DNA from: Nitrosopumilales archaeon
GTDB taxonomy: Archaea > Thermoproteota > Nitrososphaeria > Nitrososphaerales > Nitrosopumilaceae
NCBI GenBank assembly: GCA_025350175.1
Contig: JANXYF010000008.1
Coordinates: 1-25,427 of the forward strand
Direction: 5' to 3'
Length of the DNA: 25,427 bases
A program made the position numbers and the translations under genes. Of this stretch, positions 1 through 7,659 are shown in pieces (the first letter of the stretch is position 1; each line of letters opens with the position of its first letter). The notes under the pieces are model-generated. The model was not told the origin of the DNA, did not search any database, and saw nothing but the letters and a program-made list of their open reading frames with translations.

Positions 1-863
1 ATGACTGCCTTCTAGTAAGCCATGATGCAAGAGATCTAAATCACGATGCTTCAAAAATACTGATTAACACAAGTCCAGTCCTAAATCCCTCTGCATATCT
101 CATAAGAGGTGTCTCATTTGGTGCAAGAGGATCTATTGAGGGCAAGATAAACGGATATTCTACTGTAATGATTATTGCCAATTTAGCAGGAAAATCAGGT
201 GCTGCTCTGGCTCCGGTAGTATCTCAAATTGGTAAAGAGTTAGGAAAAAGCATACTTTCATTTGCAATCATGCCTTTCAAGTTTGAAAAAGACAGGATAT
301 TCTTCTCCGGAGTTTCTCTAAAGAGACTAAAGGCAAATTCTGATTGTACTGTAATAATAGACAATGACGCATTACTTGAGAGTAATCCAGACCTTACTCC
401 AGACGCATGCAATGTCATAACAAATTCAGCCCTATCACATGTAATATCCACTCTAAAGAACTCGTCATTACCACTTCAAACAAGCATACTTTCGACCAGC
501 AAAGACATTTCAGATGTGGAAACATCTCTTAGAGATTCAATCAAGATGCTATACGAAGATGTATCAGCAAAAAGCATCAAGAATACTCTAATGTATGTAG
601 TAGGTGGAAACAAGGTTCCAATAGGAGTTCTAAATTCAATGGTAAATACAATAAGTGGAATTTTTGGAAATGACAGTACTAGAGTTAGCATGTCAGTGAC
701 TGCAGGTGAAAATTCTAAAGTTGTGTTACTTACTTCAATTGAAGGTGAAACACGCTTTGATAGATATGACCCACTTGGTTTCATACCAAAAGACAATGTC
801 CTTGATTGGGACGAACCAGATGCAAGTGTAAAGATTGATCTTAATCTAGATCAAATAGAATAG
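1..863 (+). CDS. ftsZ: FtsZ-like tubulin-superfamily GTPase (5' end outside window)
   Basis: The frame is open from base 3, so the N-terminal part lies upstream; about 286 residues are visible. The order of motifs follows FtsZ: a glycine-loop region followed by APVVSQIGKELG (family APVIAEIAKELG), then a PFKFE segment (family RPFxFEG), a VIIDNDALLES segment (family VIPNDRLL) and a C-terminal domain. FtsZ normally binds GTP and polymerises at the division site. Here the GGGTGTG tubulin signature reads AGKSGAA, having lost several glycines, and the basic residue after ND is alanine, so nucleotide binding may be weak or altered. Thaumarchaeota are known to divide with Cdv/ESCRT proteins while keeping a divergent FtsZ. 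The acidic C-terminus has no obvious conserved FtsZ tail peptide. It could instead be assigned to a CetZ-like or other FtsZ-like clade. Confidence 0.75.
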   Translation, partial: DCLLVSHDARDLNHDASKILINTSPVLNPSAYLIRGVSFGARGSIEGKINGYSTVMIIANLAGKSGAALAPVVSQIGKELGKSILSFAIMPFKFEKDRIFFSGVSLKRLKANSDCTVIIDNDALLESNPDLTPDACNVITNSALSHVISTLKNSSLPLQTSILSTSKDISDVETSLRDSIKMLYEDVSAKSIKNTLMYVVGGNKVPIGVLNSMVNTISGIFGNDSTRVSMSVTAGENSKVVLLTSIEGETRFDRYDPLGFIPKDNVLDWDEPDASVKIDLNLDQIE

Positions 864-903
864 ATTCTGATTCAAAGTAATTAAAACAATTTATTACAAA
901 TAG

Positions 904-919
904 AACTAATTAGTTTTTT
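904..919 (+). terminator. Palindrome plus T-run between convergent genes
   Basis: AACTAATTAGTT at 904-915 is a perfect 12-base palindrome running directly into a six-T tract at 914-919. It lies in the 62-base gap between the convergent ftsZ-like and L31e genes. Archaeal termination mainly needs a U-tract, so a plus-strand terminator is plausible. The hairpin would be AT-only and weak. Confidence 0.4.
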
Positions 920-925
920 ACAAGT

Positions 926-1354
926 TTATTCTTTCTTTGATTTCTTTTCTTCTACTTTCTTTGGTGTCTCAGCTGGTTTCTTTTCTTCTACTTTCTTTTC
1001 ATCTTTCTTTGTACCTTTAGATTTCTTATCTCCCTTCTTTGGCTTGCCTTCAGATTTTTTATCTCCCTTCTTGGATGTCTCTTCTGCTGTCTTTTCTTCT
1101 TGATACTTTGAAACTACAACATTACCATCATCTTTTGTAATCTTGACTCTGATCTTTCTTGGAGGATGTCTAATACCGCGCGCCCAAACCAAATGACTTA
1201 CTTCTTCTTCAATTTTGACGTTCTCAGATTTCATATGTTTTGTTGCAAATTCACGAATCATGTTGATTGCTCTCTTTGCTCTCTGGTTATTTGGAGACAA
1301 GAGTACTTTTCCAAGATTAATAGTGTAAATTCTTTCTAATGATTCAGTAGACAA
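926..1354 (-). CDS. rpl31e: 50S ribosomal protein L31e with long Lys/Glu-rich C-terminal tail
   Basis: The first ~85 residues are clear L31e: ERIYTINLGKV, KRAINMIREFATKHMKSENV, and VWARGIRHPPRKIRVKITKD. L31e sits near the polypeptide exit tunnel of the archaeal/eukaryotic large subunit. The protein is 142 residues, against about 85-95 for most archaeal L31e; the excess is a low-complexity Lys/Glu/Pro tail containing repeats (GDKKS twice, KKVEEKK twice). The start is TTG, immediately after the L39e stop with no gap, and no in-frame ATG precedes the conserved core. It is translated as the second gene of the L39e-L31e operon from the promoter near 1537. Confidence 0.93.
   Translation of the reverse strand: MSTESLERIYTINLGKVLLSPNNQRAKRAINMIREFATKHMKSENVKIEEEVSHLVWARGIRHPPRKIRVKITKDDGNVVVSKYQEEKTAEETSKKGDKKSEGKPKKGDKKSKGTKKDEKKVEEKKPAETPKKVEEKKSKKE
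941..998. repeat. 22-bp direct repeat inside the L31e tail coding region
   Basis: An identical 22-base pyrimidine-rich sequence occurs at 941-962 and 977-998, offset by 36 bases (12 codons), so the reading frame is preserved. On the coding strand it encodes the two copies of KKVEEKK. A related pair lies further in, around GDKKS. This looks like in-frame duplication within a low-complexity tail. Confidence 0.8.
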
Positions 1355-1513
1355 TTATCCCACACTCACATCAGTTCGGCGCCACGCTCTCTTCTTAGGA
1401 TTGGTTCTCACTCTACGTTTTGTCCTAACTATTATCCAAGCTGGTACAGATGAATTCTGTTTTACTTTTTTCATCAATCTGTTCTTTCTCGGAGTCGACT
1501 TACGGGCAGCCAT
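1355..1513 (-). CDS. rpl39e: 50S ribosomal protein L39e
   Basis: A 52-residue, strongly basic protein that starts MAARKSTPRKNRLMKKVKQN and continues VPAWIIVRTKRRVRTNPKKR, which is the full-length L39e family pattern (KxxLAKxxKQNxxVPxWIxxKTxxxxxxNPKRRxWR). It is a small protein of the exit tunnel in archaeal and eukaryotic large subunits. ATG at 1513 has a TATA-like box ~25 bases upstream, so the mRNA is probably leaderless. The gene abuts the TTG start of L31e directly, the usual L39e-L31e pair in archaea. Confidence 0.95.
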   Translation of the reverse strand: MAARKSTPRKNRLMKKVKQNSSVPAWIIVRTKRRVRTNPKKRAWRRTDVSVG

Positions 1514-1530
1514 AAAAATTTGACATTTCA

Positions 1531-1543
1531 ACCTCTTTTTAAA
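1531..1543 (-). promoter_or_regulatory. TATA box of the L39e-L31e operon
   Basis: On the minus strand the sequence reads TTTAAAAAGAGGT, centred about 25 bases before the L39e ATG. This archaeal box-A position predicts a transcript starting at or next to the ATG. Confidence 0.5.
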
Positions 1544-1567
1544 TGAATCTCAGAAATATCGGGTAAA

Positions 1568-2116
1568 CTATGACGATATCTTGGCAAGTATCTGTTTTAG
1601 CATTCTTGCAGATGCTCCCCAAATCAAATGATCTTGGAATTTGAAAGTATACATCTCCAAAATAGATGTGTGAGAAGGATCTTTATCATTTTCAATTGTT
1701 TTAAGAAATGAAAAAAAAGGTATTCTCAAGACTGATTCAATCTCAGAATTTGGTACAATAGATGGCAATTCATCAAGCATTACAATAAATGGAATTATTG
1801 TAAAACCAGAATTTAGAGTTGTTACTGGTTTTAGTTGGCCAATTACCGTAGACCGTGAAATTTCTATACCCAACTCTTCCCTTGCTTCTCTAATTGCAGT
1901 TCCCAATAGATCTCCATCTGCCTTTTCCCATGTACCTCCAGGAAATGAAATTTCGCCAGCATGATGATTCATTGTTTTAGGTCTTTCAGTCATCAATAAC
2001 ATGGGTTCATTTCCAAAGATAATTATCATAACTGCTGCAAGTTTACTGTTAGAATCGCCTTGTACCTCCGATATTATTGAATTTGTCAATATCTGTTTTA
2101 GATTTTCAACATTCAA
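1568..2116 (-). CDS. Nudix hydrolase, CoA pyrophosphatase (NudL) type
   Basis: The sequence carries the CoA-pyrophosphatase variant motif LLMTERPKTMNHHAGEISFPGG, approximated here by its key parts LLMTER and HHAGEISFPGG (residues ~38-60), followed by the Nudix helix REAREELGI. REAREE supplies the metal-binding acidic residues. Family members hydrolyse CoA or its thioesters to 3',5'-ADP and phosphopantetheine. At 182 residues it is normal length for a single Nudix domain. The longest frame starts at TTG (2114-2116); no ATG precedes the conserved region, so the start is uncertain. It is transcribed toward the ribosomal operon, with a 57-base gap from metH. The substrate is inferred from the motif only; other nucleotide diphosphates are possible. 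Confidence 0.82.
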   Translation of the reverse strand: MNVENLKQILTNSIISEVQGDSNSKLAAVMIIIFGNEPMLLMTERPKTMNHHAGEISFPGGTWEKADGDLLGTAIREAREELGIEISRSTVIGQLKPVTTLNSGFTIIPFIVMLDELPSIVPNSEIESVLRIPFFSFLKTIENDKDPSHTSILEMYTFKFQDHLIWGASARMLKQILAKISS

Positions 2117-2173
2117 TATTCTATTAATGTAAGAATTGATTATTGTCTGTTATGTTTACATGTAATAACAAAT

Positions 2174-4690
2174 CTAGAGAGTAAAATATTCTGCTTCTGG
2201 ATGATGAACTACTATAGCGGCCGTTGATTGTTCTGGAATTATTTGTCCTGCCTCTGTTAGTGTCATGCCAGATCTTTGTGGTTCCAACAACTTCCATACA
2301 ATATGATGCTGTGACACATCAGGACAGCTAGGATACCCCCAACTGTATCTAAGACCTTTTTTATCCCCAATCTTGAGATCTTCTCTTATCTTCTGATTAA
2401 TCCATTCAGCCATTGCCTCTGCCGTTTCTACTGCCATACCATGCAAGTAATAGGCATCAGTGTACCTGTCTTCTTTATTCCACTTGTCTATCAAGTCAGA
2501 GGTTTTGGTACCTACAGTAACTGCTTGGAATACAACCACGTCATCTTTACCAAAATAATCAGTAAGACAGAGATGTTTAGATTTTGAAGAGCGTGGAAAA
2601 TCAAATACCAATTTTTCTCCGCTTGGATGTTCTACAGATAACTTGCCATTCTCATTATGACATCTAAAGTAGCCATATACTGCTCGCGGCTCAAACAGTT
2701 TTTCTTCCAGTATTCTCCTTTTCCATTCTTCAAATAATACTTCATGTTCTTCTTCAGATTCTTTGGCAGATTGTCCTCTAACTCCCCAAGACAAAACAAA
2801 CAGTGATTTTTTGTTAAGATATTTCCAAACCTCTTTCAAGTCAATATCTTTTGGTTCTAGCCTAATTGGAGTGTTAAATTGAGGTGGAATAGGAGCTGTT
2901 ACAGGGATAATTCCACTGTGTACAAACTCTTGCACTTCTTGTTTTTCAAAGACTGGCTCTTTCCACTTTACAATTTTTTCTTGCCACTCTTGGACAAATT
3001 TTTGTTTTTCAGATGAGACAAGCTTATCCATCATTTTCAATCCATCAAACATGGTCTTACAATAAAAGACACCTGGGGTATAGAGTCCTCCCTCCTTTGC
3101 CACTCTATTGATGTAATTAGTATTAATTGCAGCGCCGCCACAAAGTACAGGAATATTCATGTTGTTCTTTCTTGCATGTTCTACAAAATATTGCATTTGT
3201 TTTGATGTTGATACCAAAAGTGCAGACAGTCCAATAGCATCAGCATTTACTTCTTCTATTTTTTCCAAGAACTTTTGTAGCGGAACTTGTTTTCCAAGAT
3301 CATATACTGTATATCCATTATTTTCAAATATGGTTTTTACAAGATTCTTTCCAATATCGTGTACATCGCCATAAACGGTTCCAAGAACTAGTTTTCCTTT
3401 ACTGGTTCCTTCTTCTTTTAAGAGATATTTTTCAAGTTCTGTAACAGATGTCTTCATGCATTCTGCAGATTTTAGTACAAATGGAAGAATTAATTCTCCA
3501 GAGCCAAACTTGTCTCCAACCTCCTTCATTGCAGGCAGAAGATCCTCGTTTAGTGTCAAAATAGCAGCCTGGTGAGTCACGTCTTTTGGAGCATCAATTA
3601 CAATCTTGCCATCTTTTTCTACCAGATTAAATTTTGCAGAAATCTTTTCGGCTATTGCACTTACGACATCATTTTCTATTCCATCTTTTAGTCTATTTAC
3701 TATTCTAAAGTTTGATCTTTTTCCTGCTGGCCATGTAGGATCAACATCTACTTTTTTTGCCGCTACTTGGGTTGTACCCTTCGAACTTTCAAAATATGTA
3801 ATAAAGTCAGCAAGTGCATTTGGATGTTTGTTAAATATTAGATCCTCTGAAAGTTTTTTCTCTTTTTCATCGATTTCAGTATAAGGTATGACATCCTTTG
3901 GATTGATTATGACTGTATCCAGTCCATATTTTACTGCATGATACAAAAATACCGCATTAAGGATTTTTCTTGCACCTGCTGCTAAACCAAAACTAACATT
4001 ACTTAGTCCAAGAGTTGTAAATGAGTTTGGAAATTTTTGTTTTACAAGACGAATTCCTTCCAGAGTATTTTTCCCAGCATCTAGGAATTCAGCCTCTCCG
4101 GTAGCCAAGGTAAATGTCAAGACATCAAAAATGAAATGCTCTTCAGTTAGTCCATATTTTTTTCCAGTTTCAACCAATAATTCTGCAGTCTCTAGCTTTT
4201 CTTGAGGAGTCTTTGCCATTCCCTTGGGTCCAATGCACATGGCAACAGCTGGAACGCCATACTTTACCATCAACGGAGCAAGCAAATGAAATCTACTTCC
4301 ATCACCTTCCAAATTTATTGAGTTTATGATAGGTTTTCCAGGAATTTGTTCAAGTGCAGTTGCAATTACTTTGGGTTCGGTGGAATCAATAACAAGTGGT
4401 GCATCAATTTCCAAGCTAAGCATTTTTACAAGTTTTTTCATAAATTCAAGTTCGTCTGAGCGTTCAGTTGTTGCAACACAGACATCAAGACAATGGGCTC
4501 CGTCATCTACCTGGTCTCTTGCAAGTTTTACCAGTTCCTCAAAATTATCATTTAAGACATATTCCTTTGCCTTTTTGGAGCCTTGGGCGTTTAGCCTCTC
4601 TCCAATTATCAGAGGAGCAGGATTTTGTCTAAGATCTACTGCTTTTAATGCAGAACTAATTCTCGGAGTTTTCAACAATGTTGTTCTCAA
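2174..4690 (-). CDS. metH: Cobalamin-dependent methionine synthase: pterin, B12 and activation domains
   Basis: This 838-residue protein corresponds to MetH without its homocysteine domain. The pterin-binding barrel spans ~20-290 (GERLNAQGSKK, VIDSTEP, SNVSFGLA), the B12 cap ~330-425 and the B12 Rossmann domain ~432-550. DVHDIG at 442-447 supplies cobalt-ligand His444, with GLSALL at ~487. The AdoMet activation domain spans ~600-838, with R781xxxGY and a LTEAG segment. It moves methyl from methyl-tetrahydrofolate (or an archaeal pterin) to cobalamin, then to homocysteine bound by the partner encoded just upstream. The activation domain implies reductive reactivation with AdoMet. The frame opens at a TTG directly after an in-frame TGA, 17 bases after the upstream stop, so the two halves are co-transcribed. 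Confidence 0.93.
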   Translation of the reverse strand: MRTTLLKTPRISSALKAVDLRQNPAPLIIGERLNAQGSKKAKEYVLNDNFEELVKLARDQVDDGAHCLDVCVATTERSDELEFMKKLVKMLSLEIDAPLVIDSTEPKVIATALEQIPGKPIINSINLEGDGSRFHLLAPLMVKYGVPAVAMCIGPKGMAKTPQEKLETAELLVETGKKYGLTEEHFIFDVLTFTLATGEAEFLDAGKNTLEGIRLVKQKFPNSFTTLGLSNVSFGLAAGARKILNAVFLYHAVKYGLDTVIINPKDVIPYTEIDEKEKKLSEDLIFNKHPNALADFITYFESSKGTTQVAAKKVDVDPTWPAGKRSNFRIVNRLKDGIENDVVSAIAEKISAKFNLVEKDGKIVIDAPKDVTHQAAILTLNEDLLPAMKEVGDKFGSGELILPFVLKSAECMKTSVTELEKYLLKEEGTSKGKLVLGTVYGDVHDIGKNLVKTIFENNGYTVYDLGKQVPLQKFLEKIEEVNADAIGLSALLVSTSKQMQYFVEHARKNNMNIPVLCGGAAINTNYINRVAKEGGLYTPGVFYCKTMFDGLKMMDKLVSSEKQKFVQEWQEKIVKWKEPVFEKQEVQEFVHSGIIPVTAPIPPQFNTPIRLEPKDIDLKEVWKYLNKKSLFVLSWGVRGQSAKESEEEHEVLFEEWKRRILEEKLFEPRAVYGYFRCHNENGKLSVEHPSGEKLVFDFPRSSKSKHLCLTDYFGKDDVVVFQAVTVGTKTSDLIDKWNKEDRYTDAYYLHGMAVETAEAMAEWINQKIREDLKIGDKKGLRYSWGYPSCPDVSQHHIVWKLLEPQRSGMTLTEAGQIIPEQSTAAIVVHHPEAEYFTL

Positions 4691-4707
4691 TCACTTTTTC
4701 TAAATAC

Positions 4708-5676
4708 CTAGCGGTTATTTTCTGTCGCCTTTTCGTCAATTACTTTACGTAACAGAGAGATGTGGTCAACGTTTGTTCCACAACATCCTCCAATTATTCG
4801 CACCTTTGGATACTGTGATAAAAAATCAGTCATCACTTTTGCCATCTCAGGTGGAGCCATTTTGTATACTGCTCTTCCCCCTTGATTTTCTGGCATTCCA
4901 GCATTTGGTACAACAAGTAATGGCAATTCATTTTGCTCGTTGAGCCATTGTACACTAGGAATCATTTCGTTTGGCCCAGTGGAGCAGTTTAATCCAAAAA
5001 CATCAATTCCCATCTCAGAGACTGTAGTATATGCAGCTTGAATGCTCGTACCAAGAAGCATCTTACCATATTTATCTAATGTAACATTTGCAATAATTGG
5101 AACTTTCCTACCAGTTTTTTTAAATGCGTTATGACAGGCTTCAATTGCAAGTTTTACTTCCAAAATATCCTGACTTGTTTCAATTAAAAGTGCATCAACT
5201 CCTCCAAGAATTAGACCCTCTGCTTGGATCTCAAATGCTTCTCTAATTTCATCTAGTTTTATTTGTCCAAGCGATGGATCATTTGAGCTTGGAAGAAAAC
5301 CAGTTGGACCCATCGAACCAATTACATATCTAGGCTTGTCTGTAAATTCTTTAGTTACTTCAACTGCAATCTCGGTAATCTTTTTGTTATATTCAAGTGT
5401 CTGGTCACCATAACCATATTCTTCTAACTTTAGCTTGTTTGAACCAAATGTGTTAGTCTCAATACAATCTGCTCCTGCACGTAAGTATGATCTGTGAATA
5501 TTCTTAATCCACTCTGGTCTTGTAAATGACAATCCGTCGTTGAATCCTTCTTTACCATCTGGAAAGTCTTCTGGTTCTGGGTTTAGTTTCTGAATCTCTG
5601 TTCCCATTGCACCATCAAAAAGTACAACCTTTTGTTTCATCAATTGATCTAAAGGAATTTTTCCAGTCAAGTACAA
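4708..5676 (-). CDS. Methionine synthase homocysteine-binding subunit (MetH N-terminal domain as separate protein)
   Basis: A Pfam S-methyl_trans-type barrel of ~322 residues. LFDGAMGTEIQ lies near the N-terminus, then ETNTFGSN, GSMGPTG, and the zinc ligands Cys231 (GLNCSTGP) and Cys298-Cys299 (IGGCCGTN). The zinc-bound homocysteine thiolate accepts methyl from methylcobalamin on the downstream MetH partner. With 322 plus 838 residues the two genes sum to about the size of one-piece MetH (~1,200). The longest frame starts at TTG (5674-5676). An ATG at codon 13 (5638-5640), three codons before the conserved VVLFDGAMG, is equally plausible. The gene is divergent from the reductase gene at 5766, with only 89 bases between. 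Confidence 0.92.
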   Translation of the reverse strand: MYLTGKIPLDQLMKQKVVLFDGAMGTEIQKLNPEPEDFPDGKEGFNDGLSFTRPEWIKNIHRSYLRAGADCIETNTFGSNKLKLEEYGYGDQTLEYNKKITEIAVEVTKEFTDKPRYVIGSMGPTGFLPSSNDPSLGQIKLDEIREAFEIQAEGLILGGVDALLIETSQDILEVKLAIEACHNAFKKTGRKVPIIANVTLDKYGKMLLGTSIQAAYTTVSEMGIDVFGLNCSTGPNEMIPSVQWLNEQNELPLLVVPNAGMPENQGGRAVYKMAPPEMAKVMTDFLSQYPKVRIIGGCCGTNVDHISLLRKVIDEKATENNR

Positions 5677-5735
5677 CTCAGATGTGTTATCAACGATTTA
5701 ATTCTGTTTTGTTTTAATGCCAATTATCTTCAAAG

Positions 5736-5744
5736 GTTATAATC
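5736..5744 (+). promoter_or_regulatory. TATA-like box upstream of the MTHFR gene
   Basis: GTTATAATC lies about 26 bases before the ATG at 5766, so the transcript would have little or no leader. It sits in the 89-base divergent region shared with the methionine synthase operon. Confidence 0.4.
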
Positions 5745-5765
5745 AGGTAGTCAGGAAAGTCAATT

Positions 5766-6521
5766 ATGACCATAATCTATGAGATAAACCCTCCAAAGGT
5801 TATTCAGGATACCATTTTGTCTCATGACCAGTTATCCGAGTCGGTTGAAAAACTAAAGGAACGAGCTGGAAAAATTGGTCAGGCATGTGATGGAATTCAT
5901 CTGACTGATTCAGTACTTGGAATTCCCCGTGTCTCACCTATCACTGCTGGATTTTTCATAAGAAATTCCAACAACAAAATAAGAATAACTGCAAGTATTC
6001 GAGTAAGGGATAGAAACCTAACTTCAATTACACAGACCATATGTGATGCCATTTTACTAGACTTGAATGGAGTTCTAGTACTCAAAGGCGATTCACCTCC
6101 AGTAGGTCCAACAGATTCTGGACTTGTTCCAAGTGATGTTGTAAAACAATTCAATGAACAAGGTTTTGGAAAAAGAATTGACATGTATTTGTCCATTTCA
6201 AGTAATCCCGATTTTGAAAAGATACATAAAAAAATAGAGGCTCAGCCAAAAGGATTTGTGACTCAGGTCATAAGTTCAATTGATCAAGTCACAAGAATGG
6301 TAGACAAACTAAAACCACAAGGATTTAGGATAATCCCTTGCGTGTTAGTATCATCGGAGAAGAATCTAAAATCTGCTCAAATGTTAAAGCTAGACTGGTC
6401 AGAATACAGTAAAGACTTGGCAGGATTTGTAAAACACGTAGACAAGATTGCGGGAAATGTACTGATAAGCTCTCCAAATGACTTTGCTGGCGCATTAGAT
6501 CTTTTGCACAAATTAAAGTAA
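5766..6521 (+). CDS. 5,10-methylenetetrahydrofolate reductase-like protein
   Basis: MTHFR-type barrel: YEINPPK at residues 5-11 holds the family's catalytic glutamate (family EFFPPK), GIHLTDSVLG follows, and VLVLKGDSPPV matches the flavin-contacting LRGDxP segment. It would reduce methylene-tetrahydrofolate (or an equivalent archaeal C1 carrier) to the methyl form used by MetH. At 251 residues it is shorter than bacterial MetF (~290) and lacks some C-terminal helices. It is head-to-head with the split methionine synthase, which supports the assignment. The electron donor cannot be read from the sequence, and a more general MTHFR-superfamily oxidoreductase is the alternative. Confidence 0.83.
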   Translation: MTIIYEINPPKVIQDTILSHDQLSESVEKLKERAGKIGQACDGIHLTDSVLGIPRVSPITAGFFIRNSNNKIRITASIRVRDRNLTSITQTICDAILLDLNGVLVLKGDSPPVGPTDSGLVPSDVVKQFNEQGFGKRIDMYLSISSNPDFEKIHKKIEAQPKGFVTQVISSIDQVTRMVDKLKPQGFRIIPCVLVSSEKNLKSAQMLKLDWSEYSKDLAGFVKHVDKIAGNVLISSPNDFAGALDLLHKLK

Positions 6522-6563
6522 TTTTCTAATATCATGTGTGACAAAGATGAAAATCAATACCTA

Positions 6564-6577
6564 GCTTAAAATTAAAG
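6564..6577 (+). promoter_or_regulatory. TATA-like element before the surface protein gene
   Basis: GCTTAAAATTAAAG is centred about 34 bases upstream of the ATG at 6604, in the 82-base gap after the MTHFR gene. Confidence 0.35.
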
Positions 6578-6603
6578 ATTGACATCCAAGAGAGTATTAT
6601 AAC

Positions 6604-7659
6604 ATGAGATTACTTGTTACAATTTCCATATTTGCAGCATTGATTGGACTAGGAATCGTTTCATTTCATCCAGCTTCAGCAAATGTCTGGATTCCAGATA
6701 ATGAGTTTCTAGGATATTACGATTCTAATGGAATGTATACAGTTGTAGGTGCGGTAAAAAATACAGAGAAGGGCCCAATAATTCCTTCAATTATAATTAA
6801 TGTAAAGGACGGAGATAGAGAAATTGTAGACAACTTTACTTTGTCAATTGTAGATTCGCAAAAAGATATTCCATTTAAGATCAAAATACCTGAAGTGCAA
6901 GGCAATAATGCAATTCTTGAAAAACCCGAGGTCAGTTTTATCACATCAAGTAATAATGCACAAAGCATTGATGTAATCTATGATAGAACTTTGATAAAAC
7001 ACCCAGATGGTCATACTTCGGGTTTTATTTTGAACAATGACACTTCTCCTGCCTACGGAGTACGAGTTTATGCAGTAATCTACGGCAAGGACGGAAAGGT
7101 CTTGGATACGGGTAAAAGCATTGAGATAATTGAAAAAATTGAACCAGGTCAAAAGATTGCATTTTCTATATATCCAGATTCTCAGCACGCCTCAAAGGTT
7201 AGCTACTATAGTTGCTTCGCACTTGGTGAAGATCCAACTCAGACAGTCAAATTACAAAGAAATGGTCAGCCATACTATGTCACTTATGTGTCATCAGGAT
7301 ATGTAAATGACGCAAAATTTGATGATTTTTCCCAGAGTCTTAGTTTTACCATAAGATATCCATTCCCAGATAAAGGATTTGTAAATTTTATGATTCCTGA
7401 AGAATCAAGTGATCAAAAATATACAGTAACTGCAGATGGAAAGCAAATAGATTTTCTTCAGAGTAAAGACCCTGATGGATATTGGCATGTTGCATTTAAT
7501 CTTGGACCACAGTCTACAACGCATGCCATAATTTCGGGATTTGCAAAACCAAGTATGATTCCTGAATTTCCAGCAGATAGTAGAGGCATCCTGTTAGTAA
7601 CAATACCAATTGTAGCAGCTATAATCAGCATTATAATCTGGAAAAAAAAGAAAGACTAG
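6604..7659 (+). CDS. Exported surface protein with IPEFP C-terminal anchor
   Basis: Residues 1-26 form a signal peptide with a likely cleavage after FHPASA. The ectodomain is beta-rich: an FxLyD-like segment at ~35-75 (YYDSNGMYTVVGAVKNTEKG), a second similar unit at ~135-195 (ending in EPGQKIAFSIYP), and a membrane-proximal unit at ~235-315 (SQSLSFTIRYPF, GFVNFMIPE). The C-terminus is IPEFP, a hydrophobic helix and KKKKD. This tripartite tail resembles the PEF/PEFG-CTERM sorting signals processed by archaeosortases, though the motif here is PEFP. The function is unknown; it is probably a cell-envelope protein. Its stop overlaps the stop of the convergent importer gene within one CTAG. Confidence 0.8.
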   Translation: MRLLVTISIFAALIGLGIVSFHPASANVWIPDNEFLGYYDSNGMYTVVGAVKNTEKGPIIPSIIINVKDGDREIVDNFTLSIVDSQKDIPFKIKIPEVQGNNAILEKPEVSFITSSNNAQSIDVIYDRTLIKHPDGHTSGFILNNDTSPAYGVRVYAVIYGKDGKVLDTGKSIEIIEKIEPGQKIAFSIYPDSQHASKVSYYSCFALGEDPTQTVKLQRNGQPYYVTYVSSGYVNDAKFDDFSQSLSFTIRYPFPDKGFVNFMIPEESSDQKYTVTADGKQIDFLQSKDPDGYWHVAFNLGPQSTTHAIISGFAKPSMIPEFPADSRGILLVTIPIVAAIISIIIWKKKKD

